This document shows, in pieces, positions 44,241-56,459 of a DNA stretch of 64,000 nt. Position 1 is the stretch's first letter; the number at the start of each line of letters is the position of its first letter. Position numbers and translations under genes: made by a program. The notes under the pieces were generated by a model that was not told the DNA's origin, searched no databases, and saw only the letters and a list, made by a program, of their open reading frames with translations. This stretch comes from Cordilura impudica (taxonomy: Eukaryota; Arthropoda; Insecta; Diptera; Scathophagidae), in the NCBI GenBank assembly GCA_963682025.1, contig OY821518.1:221078868-221142867 (forward strand), written 5' to 3'.

Positions 44241-44519
44241 ATTATACCGTATACCACTATGTGGTTTGGGTATAATGACTTTGTGCTGCTGTTTGTAACA
44301 ACCAAAAATATTTGACCTACACCCATCTTTAATTATACCGGTCGAATCAGAATCACTATCTGATTCGATTTAACGATGTCCGTCCGTCTGTGTGTCCATG
44401 TAAAGCTTGTAATAAAACTGCAGGTCGCAAATATGAATATATTTTGATGAAATTTGGTATTTAATCTTTTATCGGCCATGGGATGAATGCTATTGAAATT
44501 GGTGAGAATCGGTCCATGT
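44241..44519 (-). mobile_element. (GTCC)n element, copy F, truncated
   Basis: Only the end with CCACTATGTGG and the tract (GTCCGTCC) is present. It stops after GGTCCATGT at 44519. Confidence 0.8.
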
Positions 44520-44618
44520 CCGAGATAAATGACATTTTATCAGCAATTATGTGATTAAATTTTTTACACAGTACGCACTAATATTACATTCTCAATTGTT
44601 TCACATAATAATAATAAA

Positions 44619-45385
44619 CAAGTAAGAAAATTACGATACGTTATACCATGGGCCTAAATAATTTGATATAGAAAATAAGCATAAACCAAATTTGAGTGGT
44701 ATTATCCTTAATTTTTTTTTTTTTTTTTGAATATGAAAAAGTTCATATCGGATGCTATATCTTTGTGGGAACTAGGTCGAAAAATTGACCAATCGTGACC
44801 AGATTTGGTAAGGTCATTTATTTTTTTGCAAAAACATAAACATGCCAAATTTGAGTAAAATCATTGCAATATTTTTGTTTTTCATAGATTTAAGTGAAGA
44901 TCGGTAAGCAACTTTATATGGGGGCTATGACTAAGAATTGTCCTATGGGGTATATTTTTTTAGTTCTGATTAATGGGTGTAAGAAACATACACAAACCCA
45001 ATTTTACCGAGATCTTTATGATAATTTGGATCATATGGCAATTTAAGTCGATTTCGTGGGTGTCATTTGTATGGGGACTGTCTGAAATTGCACCAATTTT
45101 CGCAATTTAAATAGCGTTTATGCTATGGATAAAAGTTTATATATCAACTTTCATCAAAATATATTTATATTTGCGACCCGTAGTTTGATTACAACGTTTA
45201 CATGGATACACAGACGGACGGACACATAGAAAGATGTACGGACGGATGCACAGAAAAAGATTCAGAAAGTGATTCTGATTCGATCGGTATAATAAAATGT
45301 TGGTCTCGGTAAGTATTTTGGGTAGTTAAAAACATCAACACAAAGTTATTATACCCTGACAACATAGTGGTATAGGGTATAAAAA
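44619..45385 (+). mobile_element. (GTCC)n element, copy G, diverged
   Basis: Starts CAAGTAAGAAAATTACGATA but lacks most of the terminal palindrome. The tract is decayed (ACGGACGGACACATAGAAAG). Older than copies A, B, D, K by eye. Confidence 0.8.
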
Positions 45386-45417
45386 ATTGTAAAGATCGGT
45401 TTTGAGAAATAAAAGAT

Positions 45418-45735
45418 CATTAGTTGTATCTACATATGTGACCTTCTACGAGAAAGGGACGAGAACTGTAAACAAGTGTACATAGGAACAACAAAGAGGT
45501 CGCCTGAGAAGAGCATGACTGAACACAAAGCAGACATAAGAAACCAATGAATAAGCACAGCATTCTCACAACATATACTAGAACACAATCACTCAGCTGA
45601 TTTTGAAAAAATTTAAATATTAGACATAGAAAACAATACAAACAAACGCTCTACTTTATAAAGCTTACATATACAGAAACTCTTACGACAACGATGAGCA
45701 CTAAAGAAGACAGAGATAAAATAAACAAGCACTGC
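45418..45735 (+). pseudogene. Penelope-like GIY-YIG endonuclease scrap
   Basis: CKQVYIGTTKRSPEKSMTEHK and, after a TGA near 45549, ISTAFSQHILEHNHSADFEKI. VYIGTTKR... EHK..DI and the later QH.LE..H are the conserved layout of the Penelope GIY-YIG domain. There is no RT upstream; copy G of the (GTCC)n element lies directly to the left. It has several stops. Confidence 0.7.
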
Positions 45736-46824
45736 CAACTAGCGTTGTAAATAGACGGGTATGTCTTAATTTTTACATAATAAATTGCAAATGTAAAAAT
45801 TAAACATGACGACAAATAATTAGGAGAAAAGGACGCACAACTAGTAATTAATTGTATTTATTTGTAATCTTAAATATATTTACGCTGATCCCTGACTCAC
45901 TGACTGACTGACTGATTCTGTAACGCTGAAATAATACACATAGCACTCCCTATAAAGCTATGCGAAATACACAAACAAAATTTAATCTTTCTCAATTTAT
46001 ACAAACCCACACTCAATTTTCTCTCTTCTATGTGACCGACCAGTGCTGCTAATAAAATCTTCTGAAAATCGACAATTTTGGAAACTAAATCGCCAAAATC
46101 GTCATTTTTAAAACAAGAAATTGTCAAGAAAATAAAAATAAACCTCTGCAAAATATTACAAAAGGAAACAATCAAATTTATTTATATAATTCATATTCCG
46201 AATATTACTACAGCATTGGTTATTTTTTCTAATGTATTAGTGGTGAAATTTCAACGAAAAAAAATTTAACACAGCAATCAACTAAATTATTTTATTGACA
46301 TGTATCTATAGCTGAAGCATATAATATAAATAGGTTTAAAGTATCGCTATTCAAGGTATTTCCGTTTTGAAACGACTTGACCCAGAATTAAATCTATACA
46401 TACTTTGTAATTTCCATTTACACTGAACAAAAACTATCAATTTTCGATAAACAACCCATTAATTGGTAACCCTTGAAATCGTAATTTTTATACTACTGAT
46501 AATTTTAAATCTTCAATAATCATTTTTACAAATTTAACAAATCATTTTAACACTGCTAACGACAATAGCACTATATGTGCAGATTTTGTGTTACATATGG
46601 AATAAGTCGAACGCAAAAAATCCATAAAAAAAAACTAATATCTATTCAAGTTCTTCTTTAAATTCTTTAAAAAAAAATAATGAATGAAATTTAAAACATT
46701 TTTATTTTTTCTCATTTAACGTCGTCCGATATGCATACATACTTCCTTTATCAAACTAAACTTATTCGTTTGTCTGTTTTGTTTTTCATCTCAAAATTGT
46801 TTTGTATTGTTACCAAAGAGTGTG
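45736..46824. other. No gene; short (TGAC)n tract
   Basis: TGACTCACTGACTGACTGACTG lies at about 45893-45915. Otherwise AT-rich without motifs. Confidence 0.45.
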
Positions 46825-47624
46825 TTTTTTATACCCTATACCACTATGTGGTTTGGGTATAATAACTTTGTGCTGCTGTTTGTAACTACCAAAAATATTT
46901 GACCTAGACCCATCTTTTATTATACCGATCGAATCAGAATCACCATCTGATTCGATTTAACGATGTCCGTCCGTCCGTCCGTCCGCCTGTGTGTCCATGT
47001 AAAGCTTGTAATCAAACTACAGGTCGCAAATATGAATATGTTTTGATGAAATATGGCCTATAAGTTTTCATCGGCTATAGGATGAACGCTTTTGAAAATG
47101 GTGAAATTCCGTCCATGTTCATACCTAGCCCCCACACAAATGACCCCTATGAAACCGACATGAAGTGTCTTAAGATCCAAATTATAACATAGATCTCAGT
47201 CAAATTGGGTTTGTATGTGTTTATTATATCCACTAATCAGTAGTCCAAAAATAATCCCTATAGGACAATTCTTAGTCATACGTCCCATATAAGCTGCTTC
47301 CCGATCTTCACTTAAATCTATCAAAAAACAAAAATATTCCACAAATTTTTCTCAAATTTGGTTTGTATATAATTTTTCAAAATATAAGTGACTTTGTCGA
47401 ATATGGTCAAGATCGGTCCATTTTTCGACCTTGTCCCCATATAAATATAGCATCCGATATGGACTTTTGCATACCTGCAGCCAAAAAAAATTAATAACAA
47501 TGCCACTCAAATTTGGTTTATGCTTATTTTCTAAATCGATTTAGTTGGACCGAAAGATAGGGTCTTTAAACCATGGTATAGGGTATCATATGGTAGTTTT
47601 GGCCGACTATAATTTTCTTACTTG
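46825..47624 (-). mobile_element. (GTCC)n element, copy H
   Basis: Five GTCC units and both ends present. Many substitutions relative to copies A-E; the terminal palindrome has decayed to TTTTGGCCGACTA. Confidence 0.85.
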
Positions 47625-48225
47625 TTTTGATAAATATTTGAGAAAAAAGAGATCTTCAATGTGGATTTTGTTGTTGTCCAACGTATGATTTCGTTTATAG
47701 CTCTGTATTGAAAAGCCATTGCAAAAATAGTGCAATATTAAGTTTAAAATTTAAATTATTGTAACTTTGCATAATTAAATTACATTGTAATTTTAGAAGA
47801 GAGGTGGGAAAATAATTTTTTTTTTCATTCATAATATTAATTTTTGCATAATATGCTTTTAAAAAAATTTGGACAAACATAAATTACGTAAAAAGGTATA
47901 TTTAAGATTTTAATTTGAATAATTTATTGAAATTATCATGGAAGAATTAAAAGCGATTTTTTTTTTAAGTAAAACTAATACGCGCTCATTTTTTATTTTT
48001 TCTTTTTGGGATTTATAGATAACTTTGCAAAAGATGTAGTTCTCTTTTTTTCAGTTTACATGTATGATGAAGTATGGAATATTTCTTTCTTTTTTGTGTA
48101 CATTGGTGTATTGGTGTTTGCATTTCCTTAAGGGATGGTAGGTTTTAAAACCTTTCTTTGCATTTCTCTTCCTGAATGCACAACATGTCGAGAGTGTTGT
48201 GTCAAAATTTTAAGTAAATCAGAGC
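47625..48225. other. No feature recognised
   Basis: AT-rich sequence with long T-runs and no supported frame or repeat. Confidence 0.4.
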
Positions 48226-49115
48226 AAATCTTAAAAAGATACAGAATTTCCAGCGACCGTGAACATCTTCTTGACGGACTCTTTTGAAATTTTAGACACT
48301 ATATTTACTACAGTGGAGGCCGTGCCAAACACACTGGTGTTCGGCTTCGTATATATATACAGCCGAATGAAAACAAAAATACTCACCAAAGAGTAAAAGT
48401 AAACAACAATTTCATTCAGTCTTATGAAAGCTTTTTTAATAGGTAAACAGAGAATATTTGTTTGAAAGAAACCAAAAATGTTGAGAAAATTTTGAAGACT
48501 TAATAAACTATAAATTAAACATTTTCTATAAATAACATACGTCGCCTCCATTTGACAACATTATCCAGTTACTGATACCACTTAATAACCTTTGAAATTT
48601 CTTATCTTTTTAAGTTTTGCTATTTTATGTTTTTTTTTTTTTTTAAGAAATGAATTACTTATTATTACTTATTTGATTTAATAAACTTCAAACTTATGGA
48701 TAAAAGAGATTAAAAGTTCTTCACATTTTGTTTTACGTTTTCGGAATGTAAGTTAAAATTTTAAAACAACAAAATATATTTTAAATTTTACCATATTCTT
48801 CGTGAACTCAACTATTAGCCCTTTTATGCTTTCATATAAACATTCATACAAAATCTACACAAACCTATCTAATATCGGCGTTGTGTTACGTCCATGGATT
48901 TCGATCAGTGTAGTACAACTAACACATGCTCATAAACACTATTACTAACTCAATTCTCTCGATGGCCACCACTAATCTATACAAAAATCATCAGGTACCC
49001 ACGAAGTTTTTTTTTAATTCCATTTTCTTCCCCATTTTTTAACAACAAATTCCCGAAATTGTATAGCAAAAATCGTTTTTCACTTTAAAATGCTGCAAAA
49101 AAAAATTGAAAAACG
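48226..49115 (+). repeat. Dispersed repeat, copy 2 (partner of 6864), split by MITE
   Basis: 48226-48310 and 48975-49115 match 6864-7160. The 664 bp between them are absent from the first copy. Confidence 0.75.
48311..48974. mobile_element. hAT-like MITE, 664 bp
   Basis: The ends are CAGTGGAGGCC (left) and, read inward, TAGTGGTGGCC (right), 9 of 11 matching. The empty site at about 7014-7035 (ACACTATATCTACACAAAAA) gives flanks ATTTACTA and ATCTATAC, compatible with a decayed 8-bp duplication. CAGTG-type ends and 8-bp duplications suggest hAT. There is no transposase coding. The interior has a CACTGGTGTTCGGCTTCG patch. Confidence 0.5.
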
Positions 49116-49239
49116 AAGAAGAAGAGGCCAAATAAGCCTCAAAACATCAGGAGAAAATTGTAAACCTTAATTTAGATTTAAAATTGAGTTTCTTTAGAAA
49201 AATTTTTACAAACAGCCAAAAATTAAATAACCTTTATTT

Positions 49240-49402
49240 ATATATACTGGTGAAAAATTAAAAAATTTTTTTTGATACGGATAAAAAGTAGGTCCGTCTC
49301 CTTGTTCTAAGCTACATCCCCAACAATTTTCAGCCGAATCGGTTCAGCCGTTCTTGATTTATAAATAGTGTTCCTAACACCACTTTCTTTTATATATAGA
49401 TT
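49240..49402 (-). mobile_element. Possible Helitron-like 5' end fragment
   Basis: On the minus strand TCTATATATAAAAGAAAGTG is followed by AAGAACGGCTGAACCGATTC, a start seen in many insect Helitron-like elements as I recall. No CTAG end was found. Confidence 0.35.
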
Positions 49403-49492
49403 AATGTTGTATCTATTAAAAATTAAGATTATTATTTGGTTAGTATTGCCATTATTTTTATATACATTAATTTCATTAACACTATTGTTTAA

Positions 49493-50259
49493 TTATACCC
49501 CATACCACTATATGGTTTGGGTATAATGACTTTGTGCTACTGTTTGTAACTACTAAAAATATTTGACCTAGACCCATCTTTTTTATACCGATCGACTCAG
49601 AATCACTTTCTCAGTCGATTTAGCGATGTCTGTCCGTTCGTCCGTCCTTCCGGCCGTCTGTGTGTCCATGTAAACTTTTAAATCAAACTACAGGTCGCAC
49701 ATATGAATATATTTAGATAAAATTTGGTATGTAAGCTTTTAACGGCCATAGGATGAACGCTATTGAAATTGGTGAAATTCGGTCCATGTTCAGACCTAGT
49801 CCCCATACAAATGACCCCAATGAAATCGACATAAATTGCCATAAGATCCAAATTGTCATATAGATCTTACTCAAATTATACGTTTATTACATTCATTAAT
49901 GAGTAGTCCAAAAATGTTCCCTAGGGGACAACTCTTAGTCATAGGCCCCATATAGAGCTGCTTCCCGATCTTCACTTAAATCTATCAAAAAACAAAAATA
50001 TTGCACTGATTCTTCTCAAATTTTGGTTGTATATATTATTGCAAAATAGAAGAGACTTTACCAAACATACTCAGGATCGGTCCATTTTTGGGCCTAGTAC
50101 CCATATAGATACAGCATCCGATATGAACTTTTTCATATCTGCAGCCAAAAAAAATAATAAAAATCCCACTCAAATTTGGTTTATGCTTATTTTCTATATC
50201 CAGCTAGTTGGGCCTGAGAGATAGGGTCTCTAAACGCATGGTAGAGGCTATCTTACTTG
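49493..50259 (-). mobile_element. (GTCC)n element, copy I
   Basis: Tract decayed to GTCTGTCCGTTCGTCCGTCC. The terminal palindrome is deleted (GGCTATCTTACTTG). Confidence 0.82.
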
Positions 50260-50770
50260 TTTCTATTGAAGTGGTTGGGTACAAAAGAGCTAGCTCATGT
50301 AAAATTCGTCAGTCCTGTGGTAGCTGTAGAAGTAAACGGGTAAATTACTTTGACTTAAAATTTCCCGCATCTATATTATTTCACGTAAAAAACATAGAGC
50401 CTTTATTCCCAATGCATAAGTCAGGATTAGCCGCTTATGCTATACGAATATCGAGTCTACCGATAGAGAATTCCGCAATAGAGTAGGATGGGCGCATTTT
50501 TCGCACGCTTTATAATAGCATTTCTCAGGTCAAGTTCTAACTTCGAAACACCTCAATTCGGCTCTACCATCTATCCTGGATGCATATCGTCTGATTTTGT
50601 TTAATATAAAATAGTCAGAATTAGTAAAGGTAGTATTTTTTAAGTTCAATAAAGGGTACGGATTATAACGAAATATTCGTGTTAAATTTTCTGATAACGA
50701 CTCGGGGATCCCCAATCAATTCCCTCTACAAAAAATTGTTTAGGGCTCATTTAAATACTCTATTCAACTC
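50260..50770. other. No feature recognised
   Basis: Opposed frames at 50208-50486 and 50530-50715 show no motif. Probably intergenic. Confidence 0.4.
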
Positions 50771-51407
50771 TGGGGTATAACGATATAGAACGGTAATGAA
50801 TTTGTGCTGTTATTTTTAACTACCCAAATTACTTGACCCAGATCAACATTTTATTGTACCGATTGATTCGGAATTATTTTATTAGGCTATTTAATTATGT
50901 CCATCCGCCCGGCCATTTGTCTCTATGTCTGCCTGCGAGTCCACTTAAATATCGTAATCAAAGTACTGGTCGAAAATATAAGTATATTTAGATGAAATTT
51001 GGTATACAGGATATTGTTGAACATAGGATGATGGCTATTGAAATTGGTGCATGTTCAGACCTAGCACCCAAACCTCTAAGAGGTTGACTTAAATTGCCAT
51101 GAAATCCTGATAATTGTGTAGAAATTGGTCATATATTTATTATACCCCTTAATATGTAGTACAAAATAAATCCTGCAGTATTATTTTTAGTCATTGTTCA
51201 AACAGAAAGCTGCTTCCATTTATCACATCAAATTTTCGAAAGTAACTGACCGGTAAATCTTTTTTAACTTACCTCCCATTAAATATTGCAGGCGCTATAA
51301 AGTCTCTCATTTTTTAAGGAAACAAAATCATAGCAATCCAGTAATATTTTGTTTATAGATCCATGTTATCATAAAATCGGCTAGACCGACTATTGTTTTC
51401 TTAATTG
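50771..51407 (-). mobile_element. (GTCC)n element, copy J, very degraded
   Basis: TTTGTGCTGTTATTTTTAAC at one side and CGGCTAGACCGACTATTGTT at the other. The tract is unrecognisable (GTCCATCCGCCCGGCC). Apparently the oldest copy here. Confidence 0.7.
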
Positions 51408-52495
51408 TTTTTGATCTTGTTTTATTGCATTCTATCCAACTCACAGAATGATTTTCCCCTCTGGCTCATAATTTCAGCTTTTTTAATATTCCGAACTTTA
51501 AAGTCTTGTAACTGGAATTTCCCAACAAAGAACTTACTTGCTACTATGTATGGCTATTAAAATTGAATGTCGGTTCCAGCCTGATGCAACATGGAATGCC
51601 AATATTTCTGTCATTTGCAAGCTGGTGCCACTTGGAGACACCAAGTAGTTTATCCTTAAGCATACGATTTATTGAAATAGATAAATGAGATATAAAACTT
51701 TAAATAAAAATATTTTAAAGGAAAAATTAAAACCAAAATTAACAAAATCTTTTTTTGACTTTAATATAATAATTAAATATTTGTCCTTTTTTGGTTAGAT
51801 TTTTGAAAATAATGTTTTCCAACAAAATTAAGTTTTTCTCATATAAAATTTTGACCCAAAAAATTTTAATTTTTTTATTTATTGCGGCTTAATTTCATAA
51901 TATGTTAACTTGTTACTTAACACTTTCAACACCGAAATTACCTGTAGGCAATTTCACCTATTTGTGGTGCGATCGCTTAAAGTTTAGTGTTTTAGGAGGT
52001 AGAATCAACTGCATAATTACTTTTCTAGGAAAGGCTGTTCCTTAAGAAGAACTGCTTTTTGACGAAAATGTACTTCTTTAAGTAAAAATAAAAATTGTTG
52101 CATAGAAATATTGAAAGGAACTAAATCTTTGTGGCTTAAGAAATGTCAGTAAGGTCAATATGGGTGGCATAATATGAAGCCATACATTGCAACCCCAAAA
52201 GAAAGAGCAGTCGACAAAATTTTTAGAAAAAGGAGCAACTAGAACTGCTTTCAATGGTAAAATATAAAAGTTACAATAATTCAATCTAGCTGCTTAAAAC
52301 TGAAACTTAAAATATACATAATCCAGAAAAAGATTTTGTGTACTTTTTTCCTTTCTTTTTGTTATTATTTTGAAATTTCTCCTTTTGTTATAGAATTACT
52401 TATTTATTATGCAAAATTAAAATGGATGTAGGTGTACCAGGCGTGGTTCCATAAAAAAATTTATAGTAGAATTTGAAATAAAAACGGTTTCAATA
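51408..52495. other. No feature recognised
   Basis: AT-rich. The 68-codon minus frame at 52078-52284 has no recognisable motif. Confidence 0.4.
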
Positions 52496-52545
52496 TCTAT
52501 ATATATAAAATTCATTTTCTGTTTGTTTGTTTGTTTGTTTGACCG

Positions 52546-53700
52546 CTATACAAATTTTTATTTTTCAACGGATTTTCCTGAAATTTTGTACACACGATTT
52601 CTATAGCCCACGGAAGATCGCCATATACCATTTACTAGCCACGCCTACTTTTACGCCAACTTTTTATGTAAAATTCCTTATCTGTTTTATTCATATATGT
52701 TCACTATACAAATTTTTATTTGTTAACAGATTTCTCTGAAATTCAGTATGCACGATCCGTGTACTCCAGCTAAGGTCACCATATATCCTTTATCGACCAC
52801 GCCTATTTTACGCCCACTTTTTATATACAACTCCTTTTCTGATATTTGGTATATTTTTTCGCTATACAAATTATTATTTTTCAACGGATTTCTCTGAATT
52901 TTGCTACACACGATCTCCGCACTCCAGGAAAGGTCGCCATAACATATGCTTCGTACCGGCCACGCCTACTTTAGCGCCTACTTTGTGTATACAATTCATT
53001 TTCTGTTTTTTGGTATATTTGTTCGCTATACAAATTTTTATTTTTCAACCGATTTCTCTGAAATTTGGTATACACGATCTCTCTGCTCCAGGGAAGGTCG
53101 ACATATTCTTCGTACCGGTCACGCCTACTGTTACGCCCACTTTTTGTATACAATTCGTATTCTGTTTTTTGGTATATTTGTTCGCTGCACAATTTTGTTT
53201 TTTTAACGGATTTCTCTGAAATTTGCTACACACGATCTCTGTACTCCAGAGAGGTCGCCATATGATTCTTGCCGGCCACGCCTACTTCTACGCCCACTGT
53301 TTATACAAAATTAATTTTCTGTTTTTTGGTATATTTGTTCACTATAGAAATTTTTATTTTTCAAGGGATGTCTAAAATTTGGCCACACGATCTCTATACT
53401 ACAGGGAAGTTCACCATATGCTTCTTACAGGCCACTTTGCGCCAACTTCTATGTATATAAAACTTATTTTTGTACTTTTATTTGTGTCTTTATTTGATTG
53501 CTATACAAACTTTTTTTTTTAAATGTCTTTCTCCGAAATTTAGTACATATTGCAGGGAAGGTCGTCATATGATTTTTACCGACCACGCATACTTTTACGC
53601 CCAGTTTTCATATAAGATTCATATTTTGTTGTGTGGTATATTTCTTCCCTATACAAATTTGCACTTTTCAACGGATTTCTCTGAAATTTGGTTTCCACGG
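52546..53700 (+). repeat. Eight tandem monomers, about 155-165 bp
   Basis: Anchors (CTATACAAA or variants) lie near 52548, 52706, 52861, 53026, 53185, 53340, 53499 and 53650. Short frames here (for example 52946-53206) only reflect the monomer repeat. Confidence 0.85.
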
Positions 53701-53708
53701 TAATAACT

Positions 53709-55645
53709 ACTTGGTGAACAAATTCCCCAAACTTAAAAAAAGGTACCCAAAAGAAATGAACAAATTCCCGATTTTTTTTTAATCGAAATAAAAAATGAAC
53801 TTACTCCCCAAATTCATTCTTAAATTTTTACATATTTTTATTTAATGAGTTTTGTTAAATATTTATTTTAGTAAACATATGCATACTGCTCTCAATATAT
53901 GCCCTACAGTAAATGCATTTAAAATGAGTATTCCTTTCAATAGCATCATTTTGTTGCGCGGAAGCCACGCGCATGGGGAATACAGCTTAGGTGGAATATC
54001 GGAATGATCTGAAAAATATATTTTGACAATTAAAATAAGTTGGCAACAGCTGCGCGGCAGCACAGGTGTGGTTGCCAAATCCGTGGAAGCGGCGCGCGGC
54101 GCGCGGTTGCGGACGCGACGTGCGCTTGGAACACAGCTCAGCTAAAATATCGCAATGCTCTAAAAAAATATGTTTTAGGAATTAAAATAAGTTAACGAGA
54201 ATTAAGCGGAGGCGCGCGGACGCGGACGCGAAGGCCTCGGACGCGACGCGCTCGCGGAACACAGCTCAGCCAAAATATCGCAATGATCTGAAAAATATAT
54301 TTTGGCGCTTAAAATAAGTTGACAACAATTTCGCGGCAGCACGGGTGTGACTGCCAAACGCCGCAGACGCGACGGATGGGGACGCGACGAGCTCTCGGAA
54401 CAAAGCTCAGCTAAAATATCGCAATGCTCTATAAAATATGTTTTAGGAATTAAAATAAGTTAACGAAAACTAAGCGGCAGCATGGGTAGTAGCTGCGAGG
54501 AAGCGGCGCGAGGCGCGCGGACGCGGACGCGACGGATGCGGACAAGACGCGCTCGCGGAACACAGCTCAGCAAAAATATGGCAATGATCTGAAAAATATA
54601 TTTTGGCGTTTAAAATAAGTTGACAACAAGTGCGCGGCAGCACAGGTGTGGCTGCCAAATGCGCGGAAACGGCGCGCGGCGCGTTACCGCGGACTCGGCC
54701 GCGACGGATGCGGACACGACGCGCTCTCGGAACACAGCTCAGCTAAAATATTGCAATGCTCTAAAAAATATGTTTTAGGAATTAAAATAAGTTAACGAAA
54801 ACTAAGTGGCAGCACGGGTAGTAGCTGCGAGGAAGCGGCGCGAGGCGCGCGGACGCGGACGCGACGGATGCGGACAAGACGCGCTCGCGGAACACAGCTC
54901 AGCAAAAATATGGCAATGATCTGAAAAATATATTTTGGCGTTTAAAATAAGTTGACAACAACTGCGCGGCAGCACAGGTGTGGCTGCCAAATGCGCGGAA
55001 ACGGCGCACGGCGCGCGACCGCGGACTCGGCCGCGACGGATGCGGACACGACGCGCTCTCGGAACACAGCTCAGCTAAAATATCGCAATGCTCTAAAAAA
55101 TATGTTTTAGGAATTAAAATAAGTTAACGAAAACTAAGTGGCAGCACGGGTATTAGCTGCGAGGCAGCGGCGCGAGGCGCCCGGACGCGACTCGCTCGCG
55201 GAACACAGCTTAGTGAAATGTCGTATGATAAATTTTATCTACGTATGTGAAATAATTACCTGTTGATCAAAATAGGAAACCTTGCGACACAATATTAAAC
55301 GTCGCATTAGTCTTTCATTTCTGAAACTTGAATTTGACGTCTCTGCTCAATGACGATCACTTATTGAGTGAAGTAAATCAATTTTTAAAAGTTTTGATTT
55401 CTTTAATTTGCGAACCTTTCCGTTATATTTTATGTTTATAAATAAACTGAAAAAAAAAAAAAAACTTAATGCGGTTTCGCAGCTTATTTTTGAAGCATTT
55501 TTGCTGCGGCATCTTATAAAAAACTTCTAAATTAAAAAATCAAAAAATTTTTAATTTAAATAAAAAATGAATTTACTGCCTATACAAATTTTTGGGGAGA
55601 AAGTTCATTTTATTGGGGAATTTGTTAATTGGGGACTATGTACTC
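53709..55645. mobile_element. GC-rich tandem-array element with inverted ends
   Basis: AACAAATTCCCCAA near the left end (53718) is matched by its reverse complement near the right end (55609-55630), and related GAACAAATTCCC / GGGGAGAAAGTTC pairs lie just inside. Between them is an array of GC-rich monomers (53977-55215). Outside the ends the Helitron resumes. The superfamily is unknown; it is foldback- or MITE-like. Confidence 0.55.
53977..55215. repeat. GC-rich higher-order tandem array
   Basis: The anchor GGAACACAGCTCAG (or variants) recurs at 53977, 54128, 54256, 54397, 54557, 54729, 54889, 55061 and 55200. Two monomer types alternate: one with GCTCTAAAAAATATGTTTTAG, one with GATCTGAAAAATATATTTTG. 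The 332-bp dimer (160 + 172) is repeated nearly identically at 54557-54888 and 54889-55220. CpG-dense blocks such as GGCGCGCGGACGCGGACGCG stand out in an AT-rich region. Confidence 0.9.
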
Positions 55646-55724
55646 AGCGCCTGGTAGGCATAGTGAAACATTTTTTAAGTCAAAGGCCTTTTTATCCCGG
55701 GCAAGACCGGGTAAAAACAGCTAG

Positions 55725-56455
55725 GATAAAATAAAATTTAAAAAAATTTTAATTTTAAAAGATAAGTCATTAGAAACGCGTTTCAAAACCGCGCGAAAGT
55801 TCTTATAAAATATTTTCTGATGGAAAACGGGTTCAAAACTCCCGAGTGATAGCATTATAGAAATATTCTCTATAGAATTTTTTTTATTTATTGGTATAAA
55901 AAATTAACTAAAGGTCAAATGAGTATAGTAAAAAGAGCCGGGGTATGTCGAGACATCAAATTTTTAAATCATATCAACCTTTTTAATACGTTGACGCTTA
56001 CTAAAAAACACGTTGACCCACTCACACGCAAGCTACATGGTCATTGTTTTTAGGATATATTTATAACATAAACATCAAAAGCCCTGGAATCGAAAAAGAA
56101 ATCAGAATATATTCAAATTTAAATTTTTTTTTTTTTTTTGTTTGACAACTATTGCTATAATTTACGTTATTGTACTCTAATGTGAGTTATAATTCAAATT
56201 AAAGCTATAGTTCTCATCACACTTATTGCTGTCATTTTAACATTAGTGTGCAAATAGTATACTTCGAAGAATATGATGACTATTGCTATCAAGTTTTTCA
56301 AATTGTTTTACTTACATAAAATTAATTATTTTTTGAATTAAAGAAATTAATATTTTTTTAAAATTGGAAATAATATTAAAAATACAATAATATAAATTAA
56401 ATGTTTTATTAAAAAACTAATACTGTATTCCCAAATATTATTTAACCATTAGTTA
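55725..56455. other. No feature recognised
   Basis: AT-rich, no frame or repeat supported. Confidence 0.4.
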
Positions 56456-56459
56456 AAAT

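Larger units (their letters stand above)
52496..55724 (+). mobile_element. Helitron with tandem monomers, split by GC-rich element
   Basis: It begins TCTATATATATAAAATTC after A (52495), followed by (GTTT)n. The putative 3' end lies beyond the GC-rich insert: hairpin ATCCCGGGCAAGACCGGGTA, then AAAACAGCTAG (CTAG at 55721-55724). The next base is G rather than the usual T. The interior 52546-53700 holds eight monomers of about 155-165 bp, each with CTATACAAATTTTTATTTTT, GATCTCT, and CCACGCCTACTTTTACGCCC. There is no Rep/helicase coding. Confidence 0.65.

Noticed and set aside
50208..50486. 92-codon plus frame
   Set aside because: It begins inside (GTCC)n copy I and runs into unique AT-rich sequence without motifs.
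53863..54078. 71-codon minus frame resembling the array frames
   Set aside because: Part of the first GC-rich monomer.
54470..54990. Two near-identical 62-codon minus-strand frames in the GC-rich array
   Set aside because: They are shadows of the 332-bp tandem unit, with no coding signature beyond CpG-rich repeats.
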